From the NCBI GenBank assembly GCA_051893555.1, contig JBJFHL010000076.1, forward strand, positions 1 to 64,000: a stretch of DNA of 64,000 nucleotides, written 5' to 3'. This DNA comes from RGIG7179 sp051893555. Its GTDB lineage: Bacteria; Bacillota; Clostridia; Peptostreptococcales; Anaerovoracaceae. Under the pieces are notes generated by a model, which saw only the letters and a list, made by a program, of their open reading frames with translations, searched no databases and had not been told where the DNA came from. Positions 1 to 7,894 of this stretch are shown here, piece by piece. A program made the translations under genes and the position numbers. Numbering within the stretch: position 1 is the stretch's first letter; each line of letters opens with the position of its first letter.

Positions 1-61
1 CAGCTTATTAAAGTGCGTCCATTTATGGTTTTCCTCTACTGTCTTTCACACTAATCCCTCC

Positions 62-1408
62 TTATATAAACCCGGTCAGCGTCCACCACGGCAGATAGAG
101 ACCGAACAGCATAGCAGTCACCAGCACCGTCAGAATCACGGCAAACTGCATGACATCTCTGAATTCGTAATATTTTTGTCCGTAACCCACCAGAATCGTC
201 ATTTGATTATACGGAAACACGTAGTGACAGGTCACCAAAACCAGCGCCGCCATGGAAATGACCTCCACCGGCAGCACATCGCCCCACAGCGCATTAACAA
301 TAGGCAGCGAAACGGCCAAAGCCCCCATGGCTCCGCCAAACAGGGTGTGGAGCAGGTAAATACTGAGCGTCAGCAGGAAAAGGGGCAGGTAAACGCTTTC
401 GGATGCCGGCATGATTCTGAGCAAAATCCGTGCGATGGACGCTGCGATACCGCTGTCGGCCAGCACGTTGCCCAGGGCGAATTCGGCGGTCAGAAACAGC
501 AGCAGCCCGACTTTCAACGATTTCAGATCCGGCAATTTCAGGATGCCCAGCAGAAACATGACTGCGGTGCCCACCAATGAGATGTATGCCTGGGAGATCC
601 CGTGGACGCTTTCTGTTACCCACAGTACGACGATGACCGTCATGAGCGCTGCGGTGATTTTTCCCTGTCGTGTCAGCGGTTCGGACTTTTTTCCTGCCAT
701 AATGACTGGCGCATTCAGATTCTTTTTCTGATAGATCACATAGACGAAAGTCAGCACTGCGCTGGCAACCAAAGAAGGCAGGCTCATGTATTTCAGCCAT
801 TCCGTCTGCGTCAGATCTGCGCCGCTGATGGACAGCGCTGCCGCATTCAGAACCACATCTCCGTTTTTTAAAATCATGGCGGTCGAAGTGGCTGTCACGA
901 AGACGCTGAACAACACGGCTTTTCGCTGGTTTTCCTTCAGATCCTGCTCCTGCAGCAGGACGTAGTAAATGGATCCCAGCAACGTGATCCGTGGCACAGG
1001 CTGTGGAATCACAGCGGCCAGCAGTCCATTCAGCAGGCAGGCTGCGAAAACCAGATGCACCAGACTGGAACAGTACCGGTTCAGCAGATCATCCGCCAGT
1101 TTTTTCGCCACACCGGAATTCACAACCCCTGCAGAAAGCAGAAAGGAAGATACGATGGTCAGAAAATTGGACGACAGCGGGAAGCTGAAAATCCGTTCCG
1201 TGCGAACACCGGAAATGGCGATGAAAACCAGAAGCAGTGCCACTGAAACCAGCGTCCGGTCGACAAACTCCGTCGCCCATAATGTGATGCCGAGGAGAAT
1301 TGCCCCGAAGAGTAAATTTTGGGAAGGGGAAAGGGCCAGCGGATTCCACAGAACCAGAAGCAAAGGAATCCCCGCGCACACGCCCGCTTTGATATATTTC
1401 GTATTCAT
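62..1408 (-). CDS. SLC13/DASS-family anion transporter
   Basis: A 448-residue, very hydrophobic protein with about a dozen membrane segments. Its layout resembles the SLC13/DASS (divalent anion:Na+ symporter) and related anion permeases, which import dicarboxylates, sulfate or similar anions. The substrate cannot be read from the sequence. The ATG at 1406-1408 has no visible Shine-Dalgarno sequence. Instead a TTGAAT-17-TATAGT promoter ends six bases before it, so the transcript probably begins at or next to the start codon. It is followed outward by the dppA terminator on the same strand and is therefore its own unit. Family level is fairly secure from hydropathy and overall composition; subfamily is not. 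Confidence 0.7.
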   Translation of the reverse strand: MNTKYIKAGVCAGIPLLLVLWNPLALSPSQNLLFGAILLGITLWATEFVDRTLVSVALLLVFIAISGVRTERIFSFPLSSNFLTIVSSFLLSAGVVNSGVAKKLADDLLNRYCSSLVHLVFAACLLNGLLAAVIPQPVPRITLLGSIYYVLLQEQDLKENQRKAVLFSVFVTATSTAMILKNGDVVLNAAALSISGADLTQTEWLKYMSLPSLVASAVLTFVYVIYQKKNLNAPVIMAGKKSEPLTRQGKITAALMTVIVVLWVTESVHGISQAYISLVGTAVMFLLGILKLPDLKSLKVGLLLFLTAEFALGNVLADSGIAASIARILLRIMPASESVYLPLFLLTLSIYLLHTLFGGAMGALAVSLPIVNALWGDVLPVEVISMAALVLVTCHYVFPYNQMTILVGYGQKYYEFRDVMQFAVILTVLVTAMLFGLYLPWWTLTGFI

Positions 1409-1443
1409 ACAGAAACTATAGCATTTTTTTGACGGAAATTCAA
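1409..1443 (-). promoter_or_regulatory. Sigma-A-type promoter giving a probable leaderless transcript
   Basis: On the minus strand TTGAAT (1438-1443) is followed by a 17-base spacer and TATAGT (1415-1420). Only TTCTGT separates the -10 box from the ATG, so the usual +1 falls on or beside the A of the start codon. No purine-rich ribosome site is present between promoter and start. Confidence 0.6.
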
Positions 1444-1466
1444 GAAAGGGACAGGGACAACGGCAT

Positions 1467-1504
1467 AGAAAAACTGCTCAGACAGTGCTGCCTGAGCAGT
1501 TTTG
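1467..1504 (-). terminator. Rho-independent terminator of dppA
   Basis: A perfect 10-bp stem (AACTGCTCAG, 1472-1481, with CTGAGCAGTT, 1492-1501) and 10-base loop is followed on the minus strand by a run of T. It lies just after the dppA stop codon. Confidence 0.8.
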
Positions 1505-1518
1505 AAAAACATAGTCTG

Positions 1519-2313
1519 TTACAGGATAAACATTCTGGTCCGCATCATTTCAAATGCATCTGGTGCGGTATAGCGGACAGTTCTGGCATCAAGCTGCTCA
1601 ACGCCAGGGTAGAAGGAGCCGCGGTAAGCATTGATGCATTCCTTGAAGCTGATTTCCACTTCGTAGGTTTCCGGTTCGGAAATTTTGCATTCTGCAATCT
1701 TCTGCAGGCCGGCTTTTACACCTTCTTCGATAAGGCGGCAGGCTTTGGCGCCATGCATATTGAAGGTGGCGTTGCCGATGCCGGATTTCACGCCGACGGT
1801 TTCGATGGCTGGAACCAGTTCCTTCGCATGTTCGCATAATTCTGCGTCACCGCTGAGAAAGACTGCAGGCACACCGTAATGGGCTGCCACATAGGTGTTC
1901 ATGTCGAATTCGGCAGCGTCTTTCCCGTTGATCTTCACATAGTTGTTCTGGGTGTTCATGGTGTGGGACAGCGGGTTGCCATTATAGTTGGCACCGCTGT
2001 GGTAGCCAATGTAGATGACTGCATCAAAGGTTTCATCGATACCGGCCATCATGGATTCCGGGGAGTTGGTCCAGCCGCGGATCAGGGTAACTTCTTCCGG
2101 AAGCTCATCTGCGATAATATTGCGGGCACTGTCATGTGCGTCTTTTACCACGATTTCGGTGGCACCGGCAGCAAGGGCGCCCCGGCAGGCTGCTGCCACT
2201 TCACGGGTCATTTGTGCTGCAGCTGCGGCATGGGCATCATGATACAGTTCTGTTTCGTCCCAGTTGGTTACATCGGTCACGCCTTCAATATCGGCGCTGA
2301 TATATACTTTCAT
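1519..2313 (-). CDS. dppA: D-aminopeptidase, M55 family
   Basis: A 264-residue zinc peptidase of the DppA family (M55), which releases N-terminal D-amino acids from short peptides in the cytoplasm. The N-terminus has the family metal motif (D8 and E10 in SADIEG). The HSG...SHTMN segment near residues 105-118 matches the conserved histidine region. The start at 2313 is chosen because an AGGAGG lies about nine bases upstream on the minus strand; a longer reading starting at 2349 lacks this. It is transcribed divergently from the YfcC-type carrier, from a textbook sigma-54 promoter. With the D-aminoacylase, alanine racemase and VanX-like genes further on, it points to use of D-residue peptides such as cell-wall fragments. 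Confidence 0.88.
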   Translation of the reverse strand: MKVYISADIEGVTDVTNWDETELYHDAHAAAAAQMTREVAAACRGALAAGATEIVVKDAHDSARNIIADELPEEVTLIRGWTNSPESMMAGIDETFDAVIYIGYHSGANYNGNPLSHTMNTQNNYVKINGKDAAEFDMNTYVAAHYGVPAVFLSGDAELCEHAKELVPAIETVGVKSGIGNATFNMHGAKACRLIEEGVKAGLQKIAECKISEPETYEVEISFKECINAYRGSFYPGVEQLDARTVRYTAPDAFEMMRTRMFIL

Positions 2314-2443
2314 TTCTTCTTTTCCTCCTTGAATGCAATTAAGCACCACGTCCTGCGGGCTTTTCCTGATGCTATTCTATCATTTTTTTTCGCCATAGTC
2401 CATCATTACATTGATTATGATTTTTGATTTCGAGAGAATAATA

Positions 2444-2459
2444 AGCAAAATCCGTGCCA
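2444..2459 (-). promoter_or_regulatory. Sigma-54 promoter of dppA
   Basis: On the minus strand this reads TGGCACG-GATT-TTGCT, a full match to the sigma-54 consensus TGGCACG-N4-TTGCW, with GG and GC exactly ten bases apart. It lies 131 bases before the dppA start. Confidence 0.88.
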
Positions 2460-2539
2460 CAGGGCATAAATGAAAAAGACATCATATTTATATATATAAC
2501 ATGTGAAACAGACTGCGGACATGCAAATAAAACCTGAAA

Positions 2540-2584
2540 CAAATGGTTGAATTAAATAATAAATAAGAACAATTTAACCATTTG
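2540..2584. promoter_or_regulatory. Inverted repeat, candidate enhancer (UAS) for the sigma-54 activator
   Basis: CAAATGGTTGAATT (2540-2553) and AATTTAACCATTTG (2571-2584) are complementary at 13 of 14 positions around a 17-base AT-rich spacer. The repeat sits 81 bp from the dppA promoter and 131 bp from the carrier promoter, a usual distance for an enhancer-binding protein. No T-run follows, so it is not a simple terminator. Confidence 0.5.
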
Positions 2585-2714
2585 AAAGGAAACGCCCTTC
2601 ACGACTTTTACATGAATTCATCGATGAAAAAAAGAAATAAATTGCGCTGAAAACCGCAACTTTTCAATGGTTAGAAGGATGAAGAAAATGATGAAATCTC
2701 CTTGTGGATCTATT

Positions 2715-2730
2715 TGGCACGGTTGTTGCT
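2715..2730 (+). promoter_or_regulatory. Sigma-54 promoter of the YfcC-type carrier
   Basis: Reads TGGCACG-GTTG-TTGCT, a full match to the sigma-54 consensus, about 95 bases before the carrier start codon. The activator gene directly downstream of the carrier is the obvious partner. Confidence 0.88.
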
Positions 2731-2823
2731 CTTATTGGCAGCAGCCATAAACCAATCGTTACGAACTGTGAGAAATGGTTCAAATGAAAAAAGATAAGCA
2801 ACGGAAATGAAAGGAGAAATGTA

Positions 2824-4245
2824 ATGTCTACGAAAGAAAAGGGGAAGAAGCGCTTCAACTTTGACAAGATGCCCCATACTTACGCCATTATATCCGCAGT
2901 AATTATTATCGCATGTATTCTGACCTGGGTGATTCCTTCCGGAACCTTTGACTACGAAACGGTAGAAATCAACGGAGTAGAAAGAAGTGTTCCGATCGAA
3001 GGGTCCTTCCACTTCATCGAAAAGACTTCCGAACATAAAGTCGGTCTCATGGGATTCCTGACATCATTCCAGGATGGTATCATTTATAATTCTGATTTGA
3101 TGGCCCTGATCTTCATCGTCAGCGGTGCATTCTACGTGATCGTAAAGACCGGCGCGTTCCATGCGTTGATTGCTTCGACGCTTCGCAAATTTAATGGACA
3201 GGATAAGATTTTATTGGCTATCTGTTTCTGTATCTTTGCGGCAGGTGGCACATTATTCGGTATGTTGAACGAGTTCAATGGATTCTACCCGCTGTTTGTG
3301 GGACTGGCCATTGCACTGGGCTATGACGCAGTGTTTGGTATGGCGATTATGACCCTTGGTATGGATATCGGTTTTGCTGTCGGTATCATGAATCCGTATA
3401 CGGTGGTTGTGGGTCAGAGCATTGCAGGTCTGCCGATCTACTCCGGTGCATGGTACAGATGCATCTGCCTGGTGGTTCTGGCAACACTGGCACTGTTCTG
3501 GACATTCAGATACGGAAATAAAGTGAGAAAAGATCCGAGCAAGAGTGTAATGATCGGCATTGAATCCAAATATGCATTTGATAAATCTGAGCTGGATCAG
3601 TATCAGATGACTACGAAGAACAAGCTGATCATCGCAGAAGTTGCCATTGGTATCGTTGTACTGATGTATGGATTCCTGAATCTGGACTGGGGCACTACTG
3701 AACTGACCGGTGTATTCATCCTGCTGGCATTCATCGCAGCGATGCTGGACCGTCAGACCGTCAGTGAATTCTGCGACGAATTCCTGACTGGTTGTGAGAA
3801 CGTAGTGTTTGGTGCATTGATCGTAGGTGTCGCCGCTGCAATCCTGCTGGTCATGGAAAAAGGCATGATCGTGGATACCATTATTTACTATGCAGGCAAT
3901 GCCATGATGCATGTTCCGACTGCACTGGCAGCAGAAGCAATGCTGATTCTGCAGACATTCCTCAACTTCTTCATTCCGTCCGGATCCGGACAGGCGGCAA
4001 CCATTATGCCGATCATGGCACCAATTGCCGACATGGTAGGTCTGAGCCGTCAAGTTGCTGTACTGGCATACCAGTTTGGTGACGGTCTGTCCAACACTTT
4101 ATGGCCGACCTGTGGTATCATGGTATCCTGCGGTCTGGCAGGCGTTCCAATCGACCGGTGGTGGAAATTCTTCCTTCCGCTGTTTGGACTGATGTTCATC
4201 GCCGTATCCATTCTGCTGGCGATTGCGGTTGCTATCGGATTATAA
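2824..4245 (+). CDS. YfcC-family (DcuC superfamily) membrane carrier
   Basis: A 473-residue polytopic membrane protein with about 12 hydrophobic segments. The opening (amphipathic start, then HTYAIISAVIIIACILTWVIPSGTF), the GMLNEFNGFYP segment and the ending with FIPSGSGQAATIMPIMAP match the YfcC family. Members are annotated as putative basic amino acid antiporters or short-chain/C4 carriers. The ribosome site GAAAGGAG precedes the ATG. Expression from a sigma-54 promoter, and divergence from D-aminopeptidase, suggest that it moves an amino acid or peptide product; the substrate is inferred only. A strong terminator follows the gene, and the activator gene follows that. Confidence 0.8.
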   Translation: MSTKEKGKKRFNFDKMPHTYAIISAVIIIACILTWVIPSGTFDYETVEINGVERSVPIEGSFHFIEKTSEHKVGLMGFLTSFQDGIIYNSDLMALIFIVSGAFYVIVKTGAFHALIASTLRKFNGQDKILLAICFCIFAAGGTLFGMLNEFNGFYPLFVGLAIALGYDAVFGMAIMTLGMDIGFAVGIMNPYTVVVGQSIAGLPIYSGAWYRCICLVVLATLALFWTFRYGNKVRKDPSKSVMIGIESKYAFDKSELDQYQMTTKNKLIIAEVAIGIVVLMYGFLNLDWGTTELTGVFILLAFIAAMLDRQTVSEFCDEFLTGCENVVFGALIVGVAAAILLVMEKGMIVDTIIYYAGNAMMHVPTALAAEAMLILQTFLNFFIPSGSGQAATIMPIMAPIADMVGLSRQVAVLAYQFGDGLSNTLWPTCGIMVSCGLAGVPIDRWWKFFLPLFGLMFIAVSILLAIAVAIGL

Positions 4246-4278
4246 TCTCTTTACAAAATAGATTCATCAAGTTCCCCG

Positions 4279-4311
4279 GGAGGCAGAGCAATCTGCCTCC
4301 TGTTGTTTTTT
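4279..4311 (+). terminator. Terminator after the YfcC carrier
   Basis: A perfect 9-bp stem (GGAGGCAGA with TCTGCCTCC) and 4-base loop is followed by TGTTGTTTTTT. The T-tract also overlaps the -35 box of the promoter for the next gene. Confidence 0.9.
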
Positions 4312-4331
4312 GGCTGTCCGGATGGTATAAT
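4303..4331 (+). promoter_or_regulatory. Sigma-A promoter of the first sigma-54 activator
   Basis: TTGTTT (4303-4308), a 17-base spacer and a perfect TATAAT (4326-4331). The -35 element lies inside the terminator T-run. The expected transcription start near 4338 leaves only about six bases before the ATG at 4344, but a good leader before the TTG at 4371. Confidence 0.6.
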
Positions 4332-4370
4332 GATGAATGAATTATGTCGATTTTTGACGGGAGGGACGCT

Positions 4371-6395
4371 TTGAAAAAAATCGTAATCGTATCGATGAGC
4401 CGGGAGGCATCGCAGATGTATGCTGCATCGATTTTGCAGGTTTTTGGGAAAGAACGGGTTACCGTGGAAACCGTCATCATCGGGGAAAGCTCTGTACCGA
4501 GAGACGGAGACCTTTATCTGGTGTCCAAAGGGCATATTGAAAACAGCCTGGGAGCGGCACTGGACGCCCAGTATTCTTTCCCACTGGGGATTCCGGTGTT
4601 GGATATTCTGGTGGAATTCCGTCTGGCTGATATGGAGCCGCTGCGCCAGCTTCCGAAGGGGACGCGCTGCCTGCTTGTCAACTCGACGGAGATGTTGGCC
4701 ATGGAGTGCATTTCCGATCTGCATAACGCCATGGGTATCTATCATCTGGTCATGCAGCCCTACAGCGGGGAAAACAGCATCAGCAGTGATGATATCCGAA
4801 CGGCCGTGACCATCGGAGAACCGGAGCTGGTGCCGGAAGGTATGGATACTGTCATTGATCTGGGGCCCCGCTGGCTGTCTCCGGAAACCATGGTTGAAAT
4901 CGCTGTGGACCTGAAAATGGAAGATGTGCTGGAGACAGAAGGGTTTCAGCAGTATCGGAGCCAGTTTCCGGGAAGTGCTGCCAAAGTCAGCGATCTGATT
5001 GCAGGTTCATCCTACTATAAAAATTTCCTCTATCTTATGATCGAATGCCTGGATGACGGGATCGTAGGCATTAATGAAGAAGATAAAATTTTCTGTGCCA
5101 ATCAGAAGGCAGCGGAAATTCTTGAAATCAAGCCGGAAAATCTGGTTGGCGCGGAAGCCGGAAAAGTATTGCCTTTTGTTTGGACGGAAAAGCATTTGCA
5201 TGAAAAAAAGTCCAGCAGCTTCCTTGCACGTCACAACGGTGTGGAACTGAATGTGTTTGTGAATCCTATCGTGCAGAGAGGACGGTTCCAGGGGATTCTC
5301 CTGGTAATTCAGAAGTTTTTCGAGCAGGAGCAGAAACAGAGCCGTGCCAGACTGCAATTGTATGAAAAGGGATACCGTGCCAAATATACGTTTGATGATA
5401 TCGTTGGAAACAGTCCTGCTATCCGGGAAACCTGCCAGCTGGCAGAGAAGATGGCCAGATCCAATTCCACGGTGCTGATTACCGGCGAAACGGGAACCGG
5501 AAAAGAACTTCTGGCCAGTGCAATCCACAATGCGTCACCGAGAAAAAAAGAACCGTACATTGCGATTAATTGTTCTGCCATGTCGGATAATTTGCTGGAA
5601 AGCGAGCTGTTCGGATATGATGAAGGTGCTTTTACCGGTGCAAAAAAATCCGGAAAGCTGGGTCTGTTTGAGTATGCCCACCGGGGGACGCTGTTTCTGG
5701 ATGAGATTGAGGATATGAGCAGCGCGCTTCAGCTGAAGCTCCTTCGGGTGCTGCAGGAAAAGGAGATCATGCATGTAGGTGGAGACAAGATCATTAAGGT
5801 TGATGTACGGATCATCGCTGCCACCAATCAGAATCTGGAGGAACTGGTCAGACAGGGAAAAATTCGAAAAGATCTTTATTATCGCCTGAATACCCTGCAG
5901 CTGGAACTTCCGCCGCTGCGGGAACGAAAAGAAGATATTCTCCCGATTCTGGAACATCTGATGAAAGAAGCACATGCTTCGTTCTCCCTGGATGAAGAGG
6001 CACAGAACGCACTGATGGAACATGCGTGGGAAGGAAATGTGCGGGAGCTGCAGAACTATGTGGAGTATTTTGACTGCATTCAGAAGGATATCATACGCTG
6101 CAGTGATCTGCCGAAAGCAATTCATCAGAAGCGGAGAACGGAAGAGGATGGGGAAACACAAGCTGTGCTTGCCGTCTTATACCGCTGCTATGAAGAGAAA
6201 CATCATGTGGGACGTAAGACTCTGTCGGAAGCGCTGGAAGAAAAGGGGATCTTTCTTTCGGAGCAGCAGGTGCGTACCATCACGGGAAGACTGGAGGAGC
6301 GGGGAATGGTTGCGGTGTCAAAAGGAAGGGGAGGTACCCGGCTGACGCCGGAAGGGGTAAAGTACTGTCGTAGAATTGGATTGGAGAAAGACTGA
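4371..6395 (+). CDS. Sigma-54-dependent activator with PAS domain and non-Fis C-terminus
   Basis: An enhancer-binding protein of about 674 residues. Residues 1-205 form a sensory region not firmly identified, perhaps PrpR_N-like. A PAS domain lies at about 215-325 and the AAA+ domain at about 345-580. The AAA+ domain shows Walker A GETGTGKE (~371), the sigma-54-contacting GAFTGA loop (~419) and Walker B FLDEIED. The C-terminal 80 residues resemble a winged helix (LSEQQVRTITGRLEERG...) rather than the usual Fis-type helix-turn-helix. The TTG at 4371 is preferred because GGGAGGG lies five to ten bases upstream; an in-frame ATG at 4344 has no ribosome site. It probably drives dppA and the carrier. 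Confidence 0.88.
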   Translation: MKKIVIVSMSREASQMYAASILQVFGKERVTVETVIIGESSVPRDGDLYLVSKGHIENSLGAALDAQYSFPLGIPVLDILVEFRLADMEPLRQLPKGTRCLLVNSTEMLAMECISDLHNAMGIYHLVMQPYSGENSISSDDIRTAVTIGEPELVPEGMDTVIDLGPRWLSPETMVEIAVDLKMEDVLETEGFQQYRSQFPGSAAKVSDLIAGSSYYKNFLYLMIECLDDGIVGINEEDKIFCANQKAAEILEIKPENLVGAEAGKVLPFVWTEKHLHEKKSSSFLARHNGVELNVFVNPIVQRGRFQGILLVIQKFFEQEQKQSRARLQLYEKGYRAKYTFDDIVGNSPAIRETCQLAEKMARSNSTVLITGETGTGKELLASAIHNASPRKKEPYIAINCSAMSDNLLESELFGYDEGAFTGAKKSGKLGLFEYAHRGTLFLDEIEDMSSALQLKLLRVLQEKEIMHVGGDKIIKVDVRIIAATNQNLEELVRQGKIRKDLYYRLNTLQLELPPLRERKEDILPILEHLMKEAHASFSLDEEAQNALMEHAWEGNVRELQNYVEYFDCIQKDIIRCSDLPKAIHQKRRTEEDGETQAVLAVLYRCYEEKHHVGRKTLSEALEEKGIFLSEQQVRTITGRLEERGMVAVSKGRGGTRLTPEGVKYCRRIGLEKD

Positions 6396-6399
6396 AAAC

Positions 6400-7251
6400 A
6401 TGAATAACAGAAAAACAACGAAAAAAACACATCTCCGCCTGAGTGCGAGAGGACGCATCATGCTGACCTTTGCCGGAATGATTTTGGCCAGTATCGTCAT
6501 CAGCCAAATGATGACGTGGTTTGACAGCTACGACGGTCTCGGAGAGCCGGAAACGGTACCCGAAAGCCCATACGATAGGGAGAAATTCTGGTACGATGAG
6601 AAGGGCAGACTGCAATATGAAGATGATCGGTGGATTTCCCGGACGGTGGTGGATGTATCTTCCTATCAGAAGGCGATCGACTGGGAACAGGTGGCTGCCG
6701 ACGGGGTAGAAATGGCCATGATCCGTCTGGGGTACCGCGGCTATGAATCTGGTCTTCTGAATCTGGATCAATGCTATAAGGCCAATGTGAAGGGGGCACA
6801 TAAGGCCGGTCTGGATGTGGGCATCTATTTCTTTTCCCAGGCAGTGACGGTGGAAGAGGCGGAAGAAGAGGCCAGGTTTGTCCTTCGCAATATCCGGGGA
6901 AAGCATGTGAACGGCCCTGTCGCCTTTGATATGGAGCCTATTGCGGGTGCGGACCGGATCACGAATCTGACGGCAGAGGAGAAGACGGCAATCGCGGATG
7001 CCTTCTGCCAGCTGATCGAAAAGAACGGACATCATGCCATGGTGTATGGAAATCCGGAGTGGCTGACCGAAGATGTGGACATGAGCCTGCTGACAGACCA
7101 TGATGTGTGGCTGGCCCACTATACGTCCATAACTGAGTGGGGGTTTATGTATACCATGTGGCAATATACTGACAGCGGATCTGTGGCAGGCATCGAAGGC
7201 GGCGCGGATCTGAACATGCAGCTGCGGGAAAAGAAGTATCTGGCGGAATAA
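6400..7251 (+). CDS. Membrane-anchored GH25 lysozyme-like protein
   Basis: A 283-residue protein with a basic N-terminus and one membrane segment at about residues 18-38, then a glycoside hydrolase family 25 domain. VDVSSYQ...IDW opens the barrel, and FDMEP carries the acidic pair typical of GH25 muramidases. These cut the beta-1,4 bond between N-acetylmuramic acid and N-acetylglucosamine in peptidoglycan. The N-terminal anchor would place the domain outside the membrane. The start at 6400 follows GGAGAAAG and lies only four bases after the activator stop, so the two genes are probably cotranscribed. That fits a cell-wall salvage theme, or simple wall remodelling. Confidence 0.85.
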   Translation: MNNRKTTKKTHLRLSARGRIMLTFAGMILASIVISQMMTWFDSYDGLGEPETVPESPYDREKFWYDEKGRLQYEDDRWISRTVVDVSSYQKAIDWEQVAADGVEMAMIRLGYRGYESGLLNLDQCYKANVKGAHKAGLDVGIYFFSQAVTVEEAEEEARFVLRNIRGKHVNGPVAFDMEPIAGADRITNLTAEEKTAIADAFCQLIEKNGHHAMVYGNPEWLTEDVDMSLLTDHDVWLAHYTSITEWGFMYTMWQYTDSGSVAGIEGGADLNMQLREKKYLAE

Positions 7252-7259
7252 AAAAGACC

Positions 7260-7288
7260 TTGCATTTCATTTTGCAGTGTGATATTAT
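7260..7288 (+). promoter_or_regulatory. Promoter of the rimP-nusA-infB operon
   Basis: TTGCAT (7260-7265), a 17-base spacer and TATTAT (7283-7288). The expected start near 7295 gives a leader of about 100 bases containing two hairpins. Confidence 0.55.
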
Positions 7289-7319
7289 ATTAATGTACGA
7301 TAAAGCAAATGGTAAGCGA

Positions 7320-7370
7320 AAAGAGTGGGCATAACCCACTCTTTCAGTTTTGTTTGGGGGCATATGCCCC
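7320..7370 (+). promoter_or_regulatory. Leader hairpins of the rimP-nusA operon (possible attenuator)
   Basis: A perfect 10-bp stem (AAAGAGTGGG with CCCACTCTTT, 7320-7344) and 5-base loop is followed by CAGTTTTGTTTG, which resembles a weak terminator. It is followed by the 14-bp palindrome GGGGCATATGCCCC (7357-7370), just before the rimP ribosome site. The first hairpin could instead end the upstream GH25 transcript. Confidence 0.55.
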
Positions 7371-7392
7371 GTATAAGGCAAAAGGAGGTCCT

Positions 7393-7878
7393 ATGGCGAA
7401 GGCGAAAGTGAAGGTAACAGACCTTGTGGAAGAAATTGCGGCACCCTTTCTGGATGAGAACGGGCTGGAACTTTATCATACCGAATTTCTGAAAGAGGGT
7501 CGTGACTGGTTTCTCCGAGTGTATATTGATAAAAAAGAGGGTCAGGAGGAAGAATACGTTTCGACGGACGACTGTGAGAAGGTCAGCCGGTTTCTCAGCG
7601 ATGAGCTGGACCGGATCGATCCGATCGAACAGAATTACTATCTTGAAGTGTCTTCACCGGGTTTGGACAGGGAGCTTCTGCGGGATCGGGACTTTGTCCG
7701 GTTTGCAGGACGGCTTGTGGACCTGAGCCTGTACAAAGCTGTTAACGGTCAGAAGGCGTATCAGGGCATTCTGGTGGGCCTGATGGATGATCAGATTGTA
7801 ATAAAAGATGAAACAGATGCAGAACTGAGATTTGACAGGGCGCAGGTCGCAAAGACCCGCCTGGCAGTTGTTTTCTAA
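7393..7878 (+). CDS. rimP: Ribosome maturation factor RimP
   Basis: A 161-residue RimP (YlxS) protein needed for 30S subunit maturation. The central EVSSPGLDR segment and the acidic N-terminal domain (LVEEIAAPFLDENGLELYHTEF) are characteristic, as is the SH3-like C-terminal part. The ATG at 7393 follows AAAGGAGGTC; a longer frame reading from 7309 has no ribosome site and would run into the leader hairpins. It is the first gene of the conserved rimP-nusA-rnpM-ylxQ-infB-rbfA order. Confidence 0.96.
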   Translation: MAKAKVKVTDLVEEIAAPFLDENGLELYHTEFLKEGRDWFLRVYIDKKEGQEEEYVSTDDCEKVSRFLSDELDRIDPIEQNYYLEVSSPGLDRELLRDRDFVRFAGRLVDLSLYKAVNGQKAYQGILVGLMDDQIVIKDETDAELRFDRAQVAKTRLAVVF

Positions 7879-7894
7879 GGAGGTTATAGAAAAA

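Larger units (their letters stand above)
2314..2823. other. Divergent regulatory region between dppA and the YfcC carrier
   Basis: About 510 AT-rich bases without a gene. The region holds a minus-strand sigma-54 promoter (2444-2459), a 14-bp inverted repeat with a 17-base spacer (2540-2584), a 10-bp palindrome ATGAATTCAT at 2613-2622, a small hairpin near 2643-2661, a plus-strand sigma-54 promoter (2715-2730) and a roughly 80-base leader. The core AATGGTT of the inverted repeat recurs near 2668 and 2774. Confidence 0.75.

Noticed and set aside
3253..4053. Open frame of 266 codons on the minus strand within the YfcC carrier gene
   Set aside because: It is the reverse complement of a clear membrane protein, rich in H, Q and C as such shadows are, with no ribosome site or family similarity.
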